Under the pieces are notes generated by a model. The model did no database searches, was not told where the DNA came from, and worked only from the letters and a program-made list of their open reading frames with translations. From [Scytonema hofmanni] UTEX 2349 (GTDB lineage Bacteria > Cyanobacteriota > Cyanobacteriia > Cyanobacteriales > Nostocaceae), in assembly GCF_000582685.1 (NCBI RefSeq), contig NZ_KK073769.1, positions 776,421 to 840,420 of the forward strand: a stretch of DNA of 64,000 nt. Direction: 5' to 3'. Shown piece by piece: positions 16,871 to 26,512 of the stretch (its first letter is position 1; the number at the start of each line of letters is the position of its first letter). The position numbers were made by a program, and so were the translations under genes.

Positions 16871-19363
16871 CTAAATCCTGACACATTCCGGAAACTGCTG
16901 CTTTAACGCCGGAAAAACTGGACATGCAGCTTGTTGTTGTAAATTATCCGGTTTACTCCAAGTAAATGGCGCCATCTTCGCGGCAGACATCCACAACAAA
17001 CGCTTTGCCCGCGTCATCGCAACATACAATAAACGGTATTCTTCAGCAGTTTTCAGGTGTTTTGCCTGTTCCCAAGCAGCGGTGGTGCTGGGTATACTTT
17101 CTTCACCGTGGAGCGCGACGCGAATTTGGGCGCGAGCAACTTCTGATAAAGTAAAGTCACCCAAAAATTGCCTTTGGGGAGGAACCCAAAATCTACCGGG
17201 AATTAAGTTTTCGTGCAGAAAGGGCAGAAAAACAAAGTCCCAATCTAGCCCTTTTGCTTTGTGCATGGTAATAATGGTAAGTTGACCAGCACGAGTGTAA
17301 CGCGCTTCTACATCCTCAGTTTCCACAGGTTCAAATCGTTCGGAACTGACGATTTCACTTAAAGCTGCCAGCATTGCCCCCATCGAACTATTACCAGCTA
17401 TTTGCCGATTTACTCGTTCTGCAAGTTTGTCTGCTGTTGCAAGTTCAGCTTGGTCGTAATGTAACACCAAAGCGATGAAGGAAATTAGCTCATACAAAGG
17501 CAGTTCTAAGCGAGCGCGAAGTAAATTGCGACACAATCGGCAAGCTTTCTGCACTGTTTCTGTTTGCGCTGGTGCCAAGGGACTTGGATAGAGAAATTCT
17601 TCGGGAAGACTCGCGAGAGCGTTGAGGTCTTGTGTGGGGACTAATTGACGCTGTACCAACACTTGTAAGGCAGCTTTGAGGTAATCGGGGGAATGAGGGC
17701 GATCGCAAAATTGCAGTATTGCTAAAATATCTTCTGGGACATGAGAATGGCGATCGCGTTCTCCCACATCGTAAAGTACAATTTTATGCTCTTTGCACAC
17801 CGGGGCAAGCGCTTCAGCTAACCAGCGTCCTTGGCGATTTTCCCGGACTAAAACTGCCGCACGGGTATTCGTTGGATCTTCGGCAAATAATTCAATTACC
17901 CTTTCAGAAAGTAACTCGACGGTATGATGAATATCCCGTGGAGTATAAAGTTCTAATCCCCTACCGATTGGTTGTGGGTTAACATCATCTCGGCGATGAT
18001 TTGGTTCAACGGGGTAAATTCTTTGCGGTCTAAATGGAGTTGTGGAAATAGGATTTTTTGCTTTATTTAAATTAGTTAAATCTTTTTTATAAAGACCATT
18101 TACCCATTCCAAAGCAAAATTTGCCGCTTTAATGATAATTTCAGTACTGCGACCAGCCTGATACATTGTTACGAGTCTGTCTTGCGCTTTGCACTCTTCG
18201 CAAAATTGCCGAAAATAAATTGGATCGGCTGGGGTAAAGCTAGAGTTAATTGCTTGGTTAGGATCACCAACCCGCACCAAGTTGATTTTGGGGGAATTGG
18301 GCATTGGGCATTGGGCATTGGTAATTCTAACTCCCCCTGCCTCCCCTGCTCCCCCTGCCTCCCCTGCTCCCCCTGCCTCCCCTGCTCCCCCTGCCTCCCC
18401 TGCTTCCCCACTCCCCCACTCCTCCCCATCGCTTGCCAAAATTTCCAAAAGCTTGGTCTGCAATGGGCTGGAATCTTGAGCTTCGTCTTCAAAGACGGCA
18501 AAAACTTGATTTTGCTCGATTCGTCTGGCGCTGTCGTTTTCTAAGACGCGCAAAGCTGCTAAAATCATGTCGTCGTAGTCGATGAAGTCACGCGATCGCA
18601 TTAAATTCTGATATTGTTCATATAATCCGGCGGCTACACTCAAAATGGCGTATTCGTCTGTGGTTTGTTTACTCCACTCGCGCAACTGTTCTGGGGATAT
18701 ACCCGAACTTTTTGCTTCGTGAATCACTGTCAGCGCTAATTCTGGCAATATTTCGGTTCGCAACACTGATTGACGACGCAATCTTTCTGTTTCTTCACCG
18801 TCAAATTGATGACCTTCTAACAATCGGTAATAACGGTCGGAATTATTGCCAATCCATTGTTCTACTGCGGTACGTATAAAACGGTGACTTTGGCTTGGTG
18901 TAATTAATGTGACATTTTCTAACTGTAAACCAGATAAATCACCATGACGACTAGCGATATTTAATGCCAAACCGTGCAAGGTATAGACAGTGAAACCAGT
19001 TTGAGGTAGAGATAATTTATTTTTTAAATATTCGCGAATTTTTGCTTTAATATTGGCAGCCGCAGAGCGAGTAAAGGTGACTACAATCAGTTGACGACGC
19101 GCTTTTGTGCGATCGCCAGATTCATATTGACGAGCGATCGCGATCGCCGCAGTTGCTGCCATACCCGTAGATTTACCAGCACCGGGAACTGCGGAAACAG
19201 CTAAAAGACCAAAACGCCAATCAGCCATTTTTTGTTGTCCTAACCGCAAACTGTTGCGGATAAGTGCTACAGCGGTTTCCCGCACTTTAGAAGCTGATTG
19301 CGGAGATATTTCTTTTTCCAGAGATTCGTGAGGCACCGGATCGGTAAAATTAATGTCTGACAT
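16871..19363 (-). CDS. UvrD/Rep-family ATP-dependent DNA helicase (superfamily 1)
   Basis: An 830-residue SF1A helicase that unwinds DNA 3'-5' in repair or recombination. Motif I is AVPGAGKST (residues 58-66), Ia VVTFTRSAAANIKAKI, II EDEAQD (292-297), III VGDPNQAI, IV MYQAGRST, V ITMHKAKGLDWDFVFLP, and VI LLYVAMTRAKRLL near the C-terminus. All ATPase motifs are intact. It is not a standard UvrD or PcrA in length or spacing, so no symbol is given. About residues 312-360, between motifs II and III, are a Gly-Glu-Ala repeat plus TNAQCPMPN. These are translated from intergenic-type repeats (18-bp unit and GGGCATT) and make an exposed loop insertion. Confidence 0.9.
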   Translation of the reverse strand: MSDINFTDPVPHESLEKEISPQSASKVRETAVALIRNSLRLGQQKMADWRFGLLAVSAVPGAGKSTGMAATAAIAIARQYESGDRTKARRQLIVVTFTRSAAANIKAKIREYLKNKLSLPQTGFTVYTLHGLALNIASRHGDLSGLQLENVTLITPSQSHRFIRTAVEQWIGNNSDRYYRLLEGHQFDGEETERLRRQSVLRTEILPELALTVIHEAKSSGISPEQLREWSKQTTDEYAILSVAAGLYEQYQNLMRSRDFIDYDDMILAALRVLENDSARRIEQNQVFAVFEDEAQDSSPLQTKLLEILASDGEEWGSGEAGEAGGAGEAGGAGEAGGAGEAGGVRITNAQCPMPNSPKINLVRVGDPNQAINSSFTPADPIYFRQFCEECKAQDRLVTMYQAGRSTEIIIKAANFALEWVNGLYKKDLTNLNKAKNPISTTPFRPQRIYPVEPNHRRDDVNPQPIGRGLELYTPRDIHHTVELLSERVIELFAEDPTNTRAAVLVRENRQGRWLAEALAPVCKEHKIVLYDVGERDRHSHVPEDILAILQFCDRPHSPDYLKAALQVLVQRQLVPTQDLNALASLPEEFLYPSPLAPAQTETVQKACRLCRNLLRARLELPLYELISFIALVLHYDQAELATADKLAERVNRQIAGNSSMGAMLAALSEIVSSERFEPVETEDVEARYTRAGQLTIITMHKAKGLDWDFVFLPFLHENLIPGRFWVPPQRQFLGDFTLSEVARAQIRVALHGEESIPSTTAAWEQAKHLKTAEEYRLLYVAMTRAKRLLWMSAAKMAPFTWSKPDNLQQQAACPVFPALKQQFPECVRI
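18302..18420. repeat. GGGCATT and 18-bp tandem repeats inside the helicase gene
   Basis: Two or more GGGCATT heptamers are followed by an 18-bp unit (CCCTGCCTCCCCTGCTCC) repeated about four times from 18331. The 18-bp unit keeps the frame and encodes GEAGGA-type hexapeptides. The same GGGCATT heptamer forms an 11-copy array at 38996. Confidence 0.9.
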
Positions 19364-19486
19364 AAAGGGGGATTAGGCATCGGGCAATGGGCATCGGGCA
19401 ATGGGAATAAAAAGAAGTTTCAGAATTTCTATGCCTTATGCCCAATGCCCCATGCCCCATGCCCTACATTTGTTAACAGCTAAATA

Positions 19487-21166
19487 ATGAAAAAACGTCT
19501 TTACATACATTATCTAATTTTAATTGGCGCGATCGCTCTTGGTGCAATTTTGCGATTTTGGCATTTGGATTTAAAACCGCTGTGGATGGATGAGGTGATT
19601 ACTGCCATCTTCAGCTTGGGCAAAAGTTATAATGATTTGCCTTTAGGTGTGGTGTTTCCTCTTGAGCGAGTGCAGGAGATTTTTACTTTTCAGCCGAAAG
19701 TTAGCTGTGCGGAAATTGCCGAAAATATCGCTAGACAATCTACCCATCCCCCGCTATTTTTTTGCTCTATGCACGCTTGGTTGGGGTGGCTGAGTGATGA
19801 CGGGCAAAATTTGGTGTTAAAATTGCGCGAGCTTCCGGCTTTATTTGGTGTGGGAGCGATCGCGGCAATTTATGCTGTTAATCTTGCCTTTTCTAAAACA
19901 TCTGCTTTAACGGCAGCAGCTGTGATGGCTGTCTCACCTTTTGCTGTTTATCTATCCCAAGAAGCACGACATTACACTTTGCCCATGCTCTTGATAACTT
20001 TAGGGTTATTAGGACTAATGCAAATTCAGCAAGACATATTTCTCAAACAAAAAGTCAGATTTGGGGTTTGGTTTACATGGGCAATTATTAATAGTATAGC
20101 TCTTTATGTACACTATTTTTGTGTTCTGGCATTTATCGCCCAGATAGCAACGTTAATTTTACTTATATATTATCCAGCTACAGCCAAGTCTATCAAACAA
20201 ATTAAGCATCAAATCTGGTTTGCTTTGATTCTATCTATTAGTGCTGTTGCCATTAGCTTTATTCCTTGGTTGATGGTGACGTTTAGTCATTTTCATCGTT
20301 CGGAAACTGATTGGCTGAATACTCGCGCACACATCGCTCCTTTTTATCAAACTTTGATTAATTGGGTGTTGATGGTGATTACTTTACCTGTTGAAAATCA
20401 GCCTTTACCAATAGCAATTATCTTTGCTTTGTTAATGTTGATATTTGCTATTTGGGTAGGACGGCAAATCTTTCTAGGTTTGAGGGTTTTATGGCATACA
20501 CCAACAACTCATTTAGCTACATTAACGCTTTTAAGTTTCTCTGGTTGGGTGTTGTTAGAATTCTTTGCCATTACCTATTTATTGAAGAAAGATATTACTA
20601 TTGTTCCTCGTTATAACTTTGTTTATTATCCCAGTTTCTGCGCCTTAATAGCAGCTAGCCTTACTAAAAGTCAAAATTACAAAATCAAAAATCAAAGGAT
20701 TATATTGATTTTTTTAATAGTTGGTGTTATCAGTTCTACTTTTGTTGTTTCTAACTTAGTATTTGAAAAACCTTTCAAACCAGAGCAAGTTGCTCGTAAT
20801 ATCAACCAAAATCCTAGTGTACCGCTAATCGTTGTTATGGGATATAGAGATAATCAAGATGTGGCTTTGGGTTTAAGTTTTGCTTTGGAAGTGGAAAAAG
20901 TTAGAAAGATTAATTACAACCAAAAGTTAGATAAATTTGCTTTTTTTAAGAACTCTCAAGAACTTTCTCTTTGGCAACAACTTTCTCAATTACCTGCACC
21001 GGCAATTTCTAAAATGAATTTATGGGTGATTGCACCGGGAATAAAACGAAGAGATTATCCACCGCAAATAGCAGTTTCTCAGCTGAATTGCATAATTGAT
21101 TCTACGCAGCATCACCGTATCGGAGTGCCTTATCAATTGTACCGCTGTAACGATTTAAAATGGTAA
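19487..21166 (+). CDS. Membrane glycosyltransferase of the GT39/PMT-like (GT-C) superfamily
   Basis: 559 residues with about ten membrane helices. Near the N-terminus FWHLDLKPLWMDEVIT carries the acidic residues (Asp, then DE) expected at the catalytic first extracytoplasmic loop of GT-C enzymes. Next comes RQSTHPPLFFCSMHAWL (the HPP motif of the family) and later LSQEARHYTLPMLLITL. These proteins transfer a sugar from a polyprenyl-phosphate donor to a lipid, glycan or protein acceptor on the outer face of the membrane; the acceptor is unknown here. The gene starts 30 bp after a CATTGGGCAT-rich repeat that separates it from the divergent helicase gene. Confidence 0.8.
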   Translation: MKKRLYIHYLILIGAIALGAILRFWHLDLKPLWMDEVITAIFSLGKSYNDLPLGVVFPLERVQEIFTFQPKVSCAEIAENIARQSTHPPLFFCSMHAWLGWLSDDGQNLVLKLRELPALFGVGAIAAIYAVNLAFSKTSALTAAAVMAVSPFAVYLSQEARHYTLPMLLITLGLLGLMQIQQDIFLKQKVRFGVWFTWAIINSIALYVHYFCVLAFIAQIATLILLIYYPATAKSIKQIKHQIWFALILSISAVAISFIPWLMVTFSHFHRSETDWLNTRAHIAPFYQTLINWVLMVITLPVENQPLPIAIIFALLMLIFAIWVGRQIFLGLRVLWHTPTTHLATLTLLSFSGWVLLEFFAITYLLKKDITIVPRYNFVYYPSFCALIAASLTKSQNYKIKNQRIILIFLIVGVISSTFVVSNLVFEKPFKPEQVARNINQNPSVPLIVVMGYRDNQDVALGLSFALEVEKVRKINYNQKLDKFAFFKNSQELSLWQQLSQLPAPAISKMNLWVIAPGIKRRDYPPQIAVSQLNCIIDSTQHHRIGVPYQLYRCNDLKW

Positions 21167-21179
21167 ATTTGGGGTTGTA

Positions 21180-21208
21180 GTAGAGACGTTCCGCTGGAAC
21201 GTCTTTAC
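21180..21208. repeat. GTAGAGACG hairpin repeat
   Basis: GTAGAGACGTTCC-GC-TGGAACGTCTTTAC starts 14 bp after the glycosyltransferase stop and may help end the transcript. Confidence 0.75.
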
Positions 21209-21245
21209 AATAATATGTGTAATTTTAGAGATATGAGATTACATG

Positions 21246-21791
21246 TCACCGAGGTAATTTCTTGAGGAATTTTTGGAGCGATCGCCAACTATAATTCAAG
21301 ATGTTCCTAAATATGCTGAAAAACTTGCCTAAACCATCTATCAAAGAGGGTTTCGCGTTCGTATCCAAAAATTCCATCTGAATAACTGTACTTGGATTAT
21401 TCAGTGAGGTAGGAGGATCAATAGCTACCTTTTGCTTTTGTTTATTGAGAAATAAAAATGTGACTTTACTTCCCGGACCTAAATCTATTTTATCTCCTAA
21501 ATTGAGCGGATAACGCTTTTTTTCTTCTAACCTGATGTTGTTGAGAAATGTCCCATTAGAACTTCCCACATCTACAAGATAATAAATGCTTTTTTCTATT
21601 TGAATTTCTGCATGAAGTCGTGAAACAAAATTGGCATTTGGCAAATCGGAGACATTGATATCTCCTAACAATTGATTTTTTGGTTTGCCAATGCGAATTG
21701 TAGTTAAAGTTGGTATTAAAGCGAAACAAGTGTCAGTTTGAACATGAAAAAGCTCTAAATCTGTTGGTGGTAATCTGCCTGAGTTTTGCAT
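21246..21791 (-). CDS. FHA-domain protein
   Basis: 181 residues. A forkhead-associated domain spans about residues 25-115, with the phosphothreonine-binding signature: IRIGKPKNQ (Gly-Arg strand variant), NFVSRLHAEI (Ser-Arg-x-His) and DVGSSNGTFLNN. The expected function is docking to a phosphothreonine partner in Ser/Thr-kinase signalling. The remaining C-terminal 60 residues are hydrophilic then basic (LQKFLKKLPR) with no recognisable domain. No kinase or phosphatase adjoins. The gene is convergent with the glycosyltransferase gene. Confidence 0.85.
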   Translation of the reverse strand: MQNSGRLPPTDLELFHVQTDTCFALIPTLTTIRIGKPKNQLLGDINVSDLPNANFVSRLHAEIQIEKSIYYLVDVGSSNGTFLNNIRLEEKKRYPLNLGDKIDLGPGSKVTFLFLNKQKQKVAIDPPTSLNNPSTVIQMEFLDTNAKPSLIDGLGKFFSIFRNILNYSWRSLQKFLKKLPR

Positions 21792-21854
21792 AAGTTGCTT
21801 TTGCAGAGCAATTTTTCAATTTATCTAGATTCTTTGCCTTGGTAGCAAAAAGGC

Positions 21855-23190
21855 TCTGTGTTGACACTCCGGGCGCGTGAACGCACGGGGATTCTTCTAT
21901 CTATGAGACAGCTTGCTCTAACAGGATTGCTCCAATTAAAGTAGAGGTTGTTTCTCCAGAAGCGTTGCTTGCGTCTAGCGCAAAGGTTCCGGTATGCCCT
22001 ACCGTACCCAATCCTAAATTAAGAATGTTTATCCCGGCATTATGATCTCTATCGAGTTTGCATCCGCATTGACAAACGTGTGTGCGAGTAGACAGAGACT
22101 TTTTCACAATTACGCCACAGCTAGAACATTCTTGGGAGGTATATGAGGGATTTACAGCAATAGTAATCCTCTTAAATACTTTGCCAAAATACTCCAGCCA
22201 CACCCTAAATTGATACCATCCAGCATCATTGATTGACTTTGCCAAACAATGATTTTTTACAATGTTCTTAACCCTCAAATCTTCGTAGACTACAACATCG
22301 TTTGATGTGATTACGCACCTTGCCAACTTCACGGCATGGTCTTTACGTTGTCTACTTATTTTAAGGTGAACTCTACCTAATCTAGTTCTAGCTTTACGTC
22401 TGTTACTAGAACCTTTGACTTTCCGAGAAACGAGTCTTTGTGACCGCTTCATTTTCTGTTCCCCAGTTCGATAGAACCGAGGATTTTCAACTTTATTCCC
22501 AAGTGAATCGGTATAAAAGCTTTCTAGCCCTACGTCTAGCCCAATCGTCTGATGGGTAGGTTTAATGGTTTCTCTTCGGTCTGCTGATATGCAGAATTGG
22601 ACATAATAGCCATCTGCCCGTTTAATTAGCCTTACGCGCTTAATTTGGTCGGGTTGATAAAAATTTAGGTCACGAGTACCTTTCATTTTTAATTTACCGA
22701 TTCCATTTTTATCACTAAAGACGATAGATTTTCTGTTTTCAGACAACTTCCAACCACTCGTCTTATACTCTACGCTTCTACAACATGATTGAAAACTTGG
22801 ATAACCCTTTTTACCCGATATCTTTTTCTTGCAGTTGTCATAAAAGCGAGATATAGAAGCCCATGCCCGTTCTGCTGCGGCTTGTCTAGCCATTGAGTTT
22901 AATTTATCTGCAAATGGAAACTCTTTAGCCAATAATGCACAATGCCGTGAGAGTTCAACCCAAGATTTAGCTTGACCATCCATCCACAATCTAATTGCTT
23001 TATTCCGAATAAACTGAGTTGTTCGGATGGCTTCATCAATTGCTTGAAACTGTTTTGCTTTGCCGTAGGTTTTGAACTCAAAAACTAACATGGAGTTTTC
23101 TGTTTATCTTGGTCTTATGATAGCATAGTCTTCATAAGACAATCAAAGAAAATACAATAAAAGCCGTCCTGGAAGGACGGGGCTTTAGAC
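21855..23190 (-). mobile_element. IS200/IS605-group element carrying only tnpB
   Basis: On the minus strand the left end carries the hairpin CCGTCCTTCCAGGACGG (about 23163-23179). The right end carries the imperfect hairpin CCCGTGCGTTCACGCGCCCGG followed by AGTGTCAA (about 21859-21885). Ends of this kind are typical for cyanobacterial IS605/IS1341-type elements. No tnpA is present, so movement needs a transposase in trans. The right-end region after tnpB is where the guide (omega) RNA scaffold would lie. Boundaries are accurate to about 20 bp. Confidence 0.7.
21901..23091 (-). CDS. tnpB: TnpB, RNA-guided nuclease of the IS200/IS605 group
   Basis: 396 residues, an ancestor-type relative of Cas12. 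The RuvC-like catalytic triad is complete: Asp186 in GLDVG, Glu270 in VVYEDL and Asp349 in LDRDHNAG. The zinc ribbon CSSCG...CQCGC (about 322-344) lies between the last two motifs. The N-terminal helix-turn-helix/REC-like part (MLVFEFKTYGKAKQFQAI, IRNKAIRLWMDG) is present. The protein looks full length and functional. Its guide RNA should derive from the 3' end of this gene plus the right end of the element. No tnpA adjoins. TnpB proteins cleave donor sites and so favour retention of the element. Confidence 0.92.
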   Translation of the reverse strand: MLVFEFKTYGKAKQFQAIDEAIRTTQFIRNKAIRLWMDGQAKSWVELSRHCALLAKEFPFADKLNSMARQAAAERAWASISRFYDNCKKKISGKKGYPSFQSCCRSVEYKTSGWKLSENRKSIVFSDKNGIGKLKMKGTRDLNFYQPDQIKRVRLIKRADGYYVQFCISADRRETIKPTHQTIGLDVGLESFYTDSLGNKVENPRFYRTGEQKMKRSQRLVSRKVKGSSNRRKARTRLGRVHLKISRQRKDHAVKLARCVITSNDVVVYEDLRVKNIVKNHCLAKSINDAGWYQFRVWLEYFGKVFKRITIAVNPSYTSQECSSCGVIVKKSLSTRTHVCQCGCKLDRDHNAGINILNLGLGTVGHTGTFALDASNASGETTSTLIGAILLEQAVS

Positions 23191-23207
23191 CCAACCTTTC
23201 GGTAACT

Positions 23208-24290
23208 TTATTCGTCTATTTGCCAGGAATCCTTGGTTATTTCTTCATCCAGGATTTTCTTAGGACGAACGACGACAACAATTCGACCCAACAGAGGAAT
23301 TGAGGGTGCGGTTTCAAACCATTGAAAATCAAGTTCGCCGGCGTTGTCAACCACAAAATAGCTGCCGTCATCCCATTCTTGAACTGCGCGATCGCACACT
23401 ACTAAAACTGTTTCTGATTTGGGTTGTGTTTGGTTGGGTAGGCGATCGCTTTTACATAAAATTACTACTGGATCGGATGCACCTAAAACTACTTGCCAAC
23501 CTGGTAAAGGTACCCAAGCTTGCTCTCCTGCAAATTTTACCATGCGAAATGGTTCAATTTGTTCGACTAAAGGAACAGCTTGCAAATCTTCGGTTTTTAA
23601 AGGCAATTCACCCGCTACCGGCACCAGACGCGGCAAATCTTCTTCAGATTCTAGCCGGAAAAAGGGTAAAATTGGCGCGGGACGCTTAGGAACGACAGTA
23701 AAGTCAGTTAATAATTGTTCTATTTGCTTTCTCGCAGTAGGTGAGGAAGCAAAGCGTAAACCTTTGGCAATGAGACGCGATCGCTCTTGTAAATCTGAGT
23801 ATTGACGGGCAAGTTTCCAACATTGATAAGCAACTGCATCCCCTGGATGATTAGAAAACCCATCCGGTAAGGTGGGAAAACGGGAGAAATCTTTGATGGC
23901 TTTTGCCACTTCTCGTGCTTCGTCGGCGTCAAGCTGGTGTTGAAAAGTAACTTCAGCAGCAGAGGCGCGTTCTGAGTTGCTTAACAGACGCAATTCATAT
24001 AAAATATCACTACCGCGTGTGCCGTAATGCGATCGCACTTCTGGTGATGCCCCGACTTGTTCTATAGAATTGTAAACTTGAGCGCCGACAATGACTTGAT
24101 TTTGCTGAATCGGTTCAAAACCGGTAGCTTCAAAAATGTCTTGGGGATTGTGACCACTTTTTTGCAGTTGAGCGATCGCCATTCCCCATTCCACCCAGTT
24201 GCCTTGTTTTTGCCTGAGCTTTCGCAGCAACTCAAGTGCAGCATCGTCAGCTTTGTCAGAATTTTGAGGATTGGGTGGTAAGTCAGTCAT
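23208..24290 (-). CDS. raf1: Rubisco accumulation factor 1
   Basis: 360 residues, the usual Raf1 size. Raf1 is a dimeric assembly chaperone that clamps RbcL dimers until RbcS displaces it in the cytosol or carboxysome. The N-terminal alpha domain is recognisable (ALELLRKLRQKQGNWVEWG, QDIFEATGFEPIQQNQVIVG, GSDILYELRLLSNSERA), as is the C-terminal beta dimerisation domain (around MVKFAGEQAWVPLPGWQVVL). The linker between about residues 195 and 220 is proline-rich. It ends 17 bp from the TnpB element, which therefore inserted right behind it without damage. rbcLS is not in this window. Confidence 0.9.
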   Translation of the reverse strand: MTDLPPNPQNSDKADDAALELLRKLRQKQGNWVEWGMAIAQLQKSGHNPQDIFEATGFEPIQQNQVIVGAQVYNSIEQVGASPEVRSHYGTRGSDILYELRLLSNSERASAAEVTFQHQLDADEAREVAKAIKDFSRFPTLPDGFSNHPGDAVAYQCWKLARQYSDLQERSRLIAKGLRFASSPTARKQIEQLLTDFTVVPKRPAPILPFFRLESEEDLPRLVPVAGELPLKTEDLQAVPLVEQIEPFRMVKFAGEQAWVPLPGWQVVLGASDPVVILCKSDRLPNQTQPKSETVLVVCDRAVQEWDDGSYFVVDNAGELDFQWFETAPSIPLLGRIVVVVRPKKILDEEITKDSWQIDE

Positions 24291-24526
24291 AATTTGCTCT
24301 TAATCGCGCACGATTCCAATATCATTTTAAGGTTTAATCGTTTTCAATTACGCAATCAAGAACATCGCGATCAACGCGGATTTTCAGTCTTTTACTGTAC
24401 CACTACCTAAAGTCCAATTTTAGAAACCTTAATTACATCCGTAAATTTTCGCAAGGTTTATGAGTTTTTTCCAAATAAACTTGGTATGGAATATAACAAG
24501 ATGGGTACTATTTAAGTAATTACCTT

Positions 24527-25465
24527 ATGGATAATCCCATTTCCGAAATTGATAAAGTCCGCCGTCAATTGATGACTATAGAACGACCCAAGAAACTGAA
24601 AATCCTCGTTGTTGACGATGAGCCAGACAATCTCGATCTGCTTTATCGTACCTTTCGACGTGATTTTCATGTCCTCAAAGCCGATAGCGGTATCAACGCT
24701 TTAGAAGTTTTGGCAACATCCGGGGAAGTAGCGGTAATTATCTCCGATCAGCGGATGCCAGAAATGAAAGGAACTGAGTTTCTCAGCAAGACTGTACCAC
24801 AGTTTCCGGATACAGTCAGGATAATTCTTACAGGTTTTACTGATATTGAAGACTTGGTAGAAGCGATTAACGCCGGACAAGTCTACAAGTACATTACCAA
24901 GCCTTGGGACCCAGGTGAACTCAAAGCGGTAGTGCAGAGAGCCGCAGAGACTTACGACTTGCTCAAGCAACGTACAGAAGAATTGCACCGCGCTCATGCT
25001 CAAATCGCCTTGCTGACATTTTTAGTGCAAGTAATTCAAACAACTCCTGATTTAGAAGCAAGTCTCACATCAATTGCTACGGCATTTAGTGAGACTTTCG
25101 CAACGGATGGCTGTATTTTGCAGTTAGTGGAGAAAAATACTCTTGTTAACACTCAAGGGACTTGCAGTCATACAGGTACAATTGAAAATTGGCTAGATCA
25201 AGATCCCCTGACAACCCAGGCGATCGAAGAAGGAAAAATTCAATTTTCCGTAAATGTACCCAAAGACCAAAAGCTTGCTAGTATCGCCCAATATCCAGAT
25301 AATCAAGTACAAGCACACTTCATTATCCCGATAGTTTACCGCTCGGAAGTTTTGGCGGTGTTGTCGCTACAGTGGAAACAACCATGTACTTTGCGAGAAG
25401 ATGAATTAGAGCTAATTCATACCTCGGCTCAACTAGTTGCGATCGCACTTACTAGTAGTCGCTAA
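24527..25465 (+). CDS. Response regulator with REC and GAF domains
   Basis: 312 residues. The receiver domain (residues 25-145) has the acidic pair Asp30-Asp31, phosphoacceptor Asp74 in ISDQRMPEM, Thr in ILTGF and Lys in YITKPWDP. This is the pattern of RpfG/HD-GYP-associated and cyanobacterial two-component receivers. A helical linker (ETYDLLKQRTEELHRAHAQI) leads to a GAF domain (about 165-310). No output enzyme or DNA-binding domain is seen, so it may relay signals by protein contact or by binding a small ligand. The cognate kinase is not nearby. The ATG lies after a long AT-rich leader. Confidence 0.85.
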   Translation: MDNPISEIDKVRRQLMTIERPKKLKILVVDDEPDNLDLLYRTFRRDFHVLKADSGINALEVLATSGEVAVIISDQRMPEMKGTEFLSKTVPQFPDTVRIILTGFTDIEDLVEAINAGQVYKYITKPWDPGELKAVVQRAAETYDLLKQRTEELHRAHAQIALLTFLVQVIQTTPDLEASLTSIATAFSETFATDGCILQLVEKNTLVNTQGTCSHTGTIENWLDQDPLTTQAIEEGKIQFSVNVPKDQKLASIAQYPDNQVQAHFIIPIVYRSEVLAVLSLQWKQPCTLREDELELIHTSAQLVAIALTSSR

Positions 25466-25502
25466 AGCAATTCTAGATGATTTGTGAAAATTTGGGGTGT
25501 TC

Positions 25503-25535
25503 AGATTCCCGACTTCTTTAAGAAGTCGGGAATCT
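25503..25535. repeat. Perfect palindrome after the response-regulator gene
   Basis: AGATTCCCGACTTCTT pairs with AAGAAGTCGGGAATCT across a single base. It lies 38 bp after the regulator stop and lacks a T-tract. It may end the transcript, but the sequence is also a dispersed type common in cyanobacteria. Confidence 0.6.
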
Positions 25536-25709
25536 AACCTTTCACGCTCTCCCGATCCGACTGGTATATCAAGCAACAAAATAGTCACAGGAAACACTGC
25601 TCATGCATAAGGCTAAGATGCACCTAGAGACAGCATTAGATTTGGTAAAATCTAAAACTTGAATTTTTCATAAAAGTAAGACTCCTATTTTAAAAATATC
25701 GCAATCGTC

Positions 25710-25738
25710 GTAGAGACGTTCCACCGGAACGTCTTTAC
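25710..25738. repeat. GTAGAGACG hairpin repeat
   Basis: GTAGAGACGTTCC-AC-CGGAACGTCTTTAC in the gap before menG. The rest of the 339-bp gap (25466-25804) shows no gene. Confidence 0.75.
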
Positions 25739-25804
25739 ATTGTAGGTAATAAACCTTCGGAATTGGAAATCAAAACCCTTCAAAATTCAAATTAAAGTCC
25801 GAAT

Positions 25805-26512
25805 ATGAACCAAAGCAACAATAATATAGATGTTCGCGCTATTTTTGACCGCATTGCCCCTGTTTACGATCAATTGAACGATTGGTTAAGTCTGGGACAA
25901 CACCGCATCTGGAAGGAAATGGCAGTCAAATGGAGCGAAGCCAAACCAGGTGATACTTGCCTAGATTTATGTTGTGGAAGTGGCGATTTAGCTTTGCGTT
26001 TAGCGCGACGTGTGGGAAGATTGGGAAAGGTTTACGGAGTGGACTTTTCCCCCAACCTGCTCTTAAGTGCCAGACAACGCTCAAAAGCGCAGTATCCCCA
26101 ACCGCCTATCACTTGGGTAGAAGCAGACGTGCTAAACTTACCCTTTGAGAACAATTCTTTCGCAGCTGCGACGATGGGCTATGGTTTAAGAAATGTTACA
26201 GATATTCAAGGCAGCCTGAAAGAGTTACATCGCGTCTTGCAACCGGGGGCAAAAGCTGCAATTTTAGACTTTCATCGTCCCAGCAATTCGCAAATCCGCA
26301 CTTTTCAGCAGTTTTATTTAGATAATCTCGTTGTGCCGTTGGCAGACTACTTAGGTGTGAAGGAAGAATACGCTTACATCAGTCCCAGCTTAGATCGTTT
26401 TCCCATCGGCACAGAGCAAATAGAGTTAGCGCGTCAAGTTGGTTATGCAACTGCCACACACTACCCCATCGCGAACGGTATGATGGGAATGCTGGTAGTC
26501 AGCAAATTTTAG
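25805..26512 (+). CDS. menG: Quinone-biosynthesis methyltransferase MenG/UbiE
   Basis: 235 residues, a class I SAM-dependent C-methyltransferase. The N-terminus IDVRAIFDRIAPVYDQLNDW, the SAM-binding motif CLDLCCGSGDLALRLA, VDFSPNLL and the conserved YGLRNVTDIQGSLKELHRVL are typical of UbiE/MenG. In cyanobacteria, which make phylloquinone, the expected step is methylation of 2-phytyl-1,4-naphthoquinone (the last step for the photosystem I quinone). The name ubiE is often carried over from E. coli. The ATG has only a weak Shine-Dalgarno. Confidence 0.93.
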   Translation: MNQSNNNIDVRAIFDRIAPVYDQLNDWLSLGQHRIWKEMAVKWSEAKPGDTCLDLCCGSGDLALRLARRVGRLGKVYGVDFSPNLLLSARQRSKAQYPQPPITWVEADVLNLPFENNSFAAATMGYGLRNVTDIQGSLKELHRVLQPGAKAAILDFHRPSNSQIRTFQQFYLDNLVVPLADYLGVKEEYAYISPSLDRFPIGTEQIELARQVGYATATHYPIANGMMGMLVVSKF

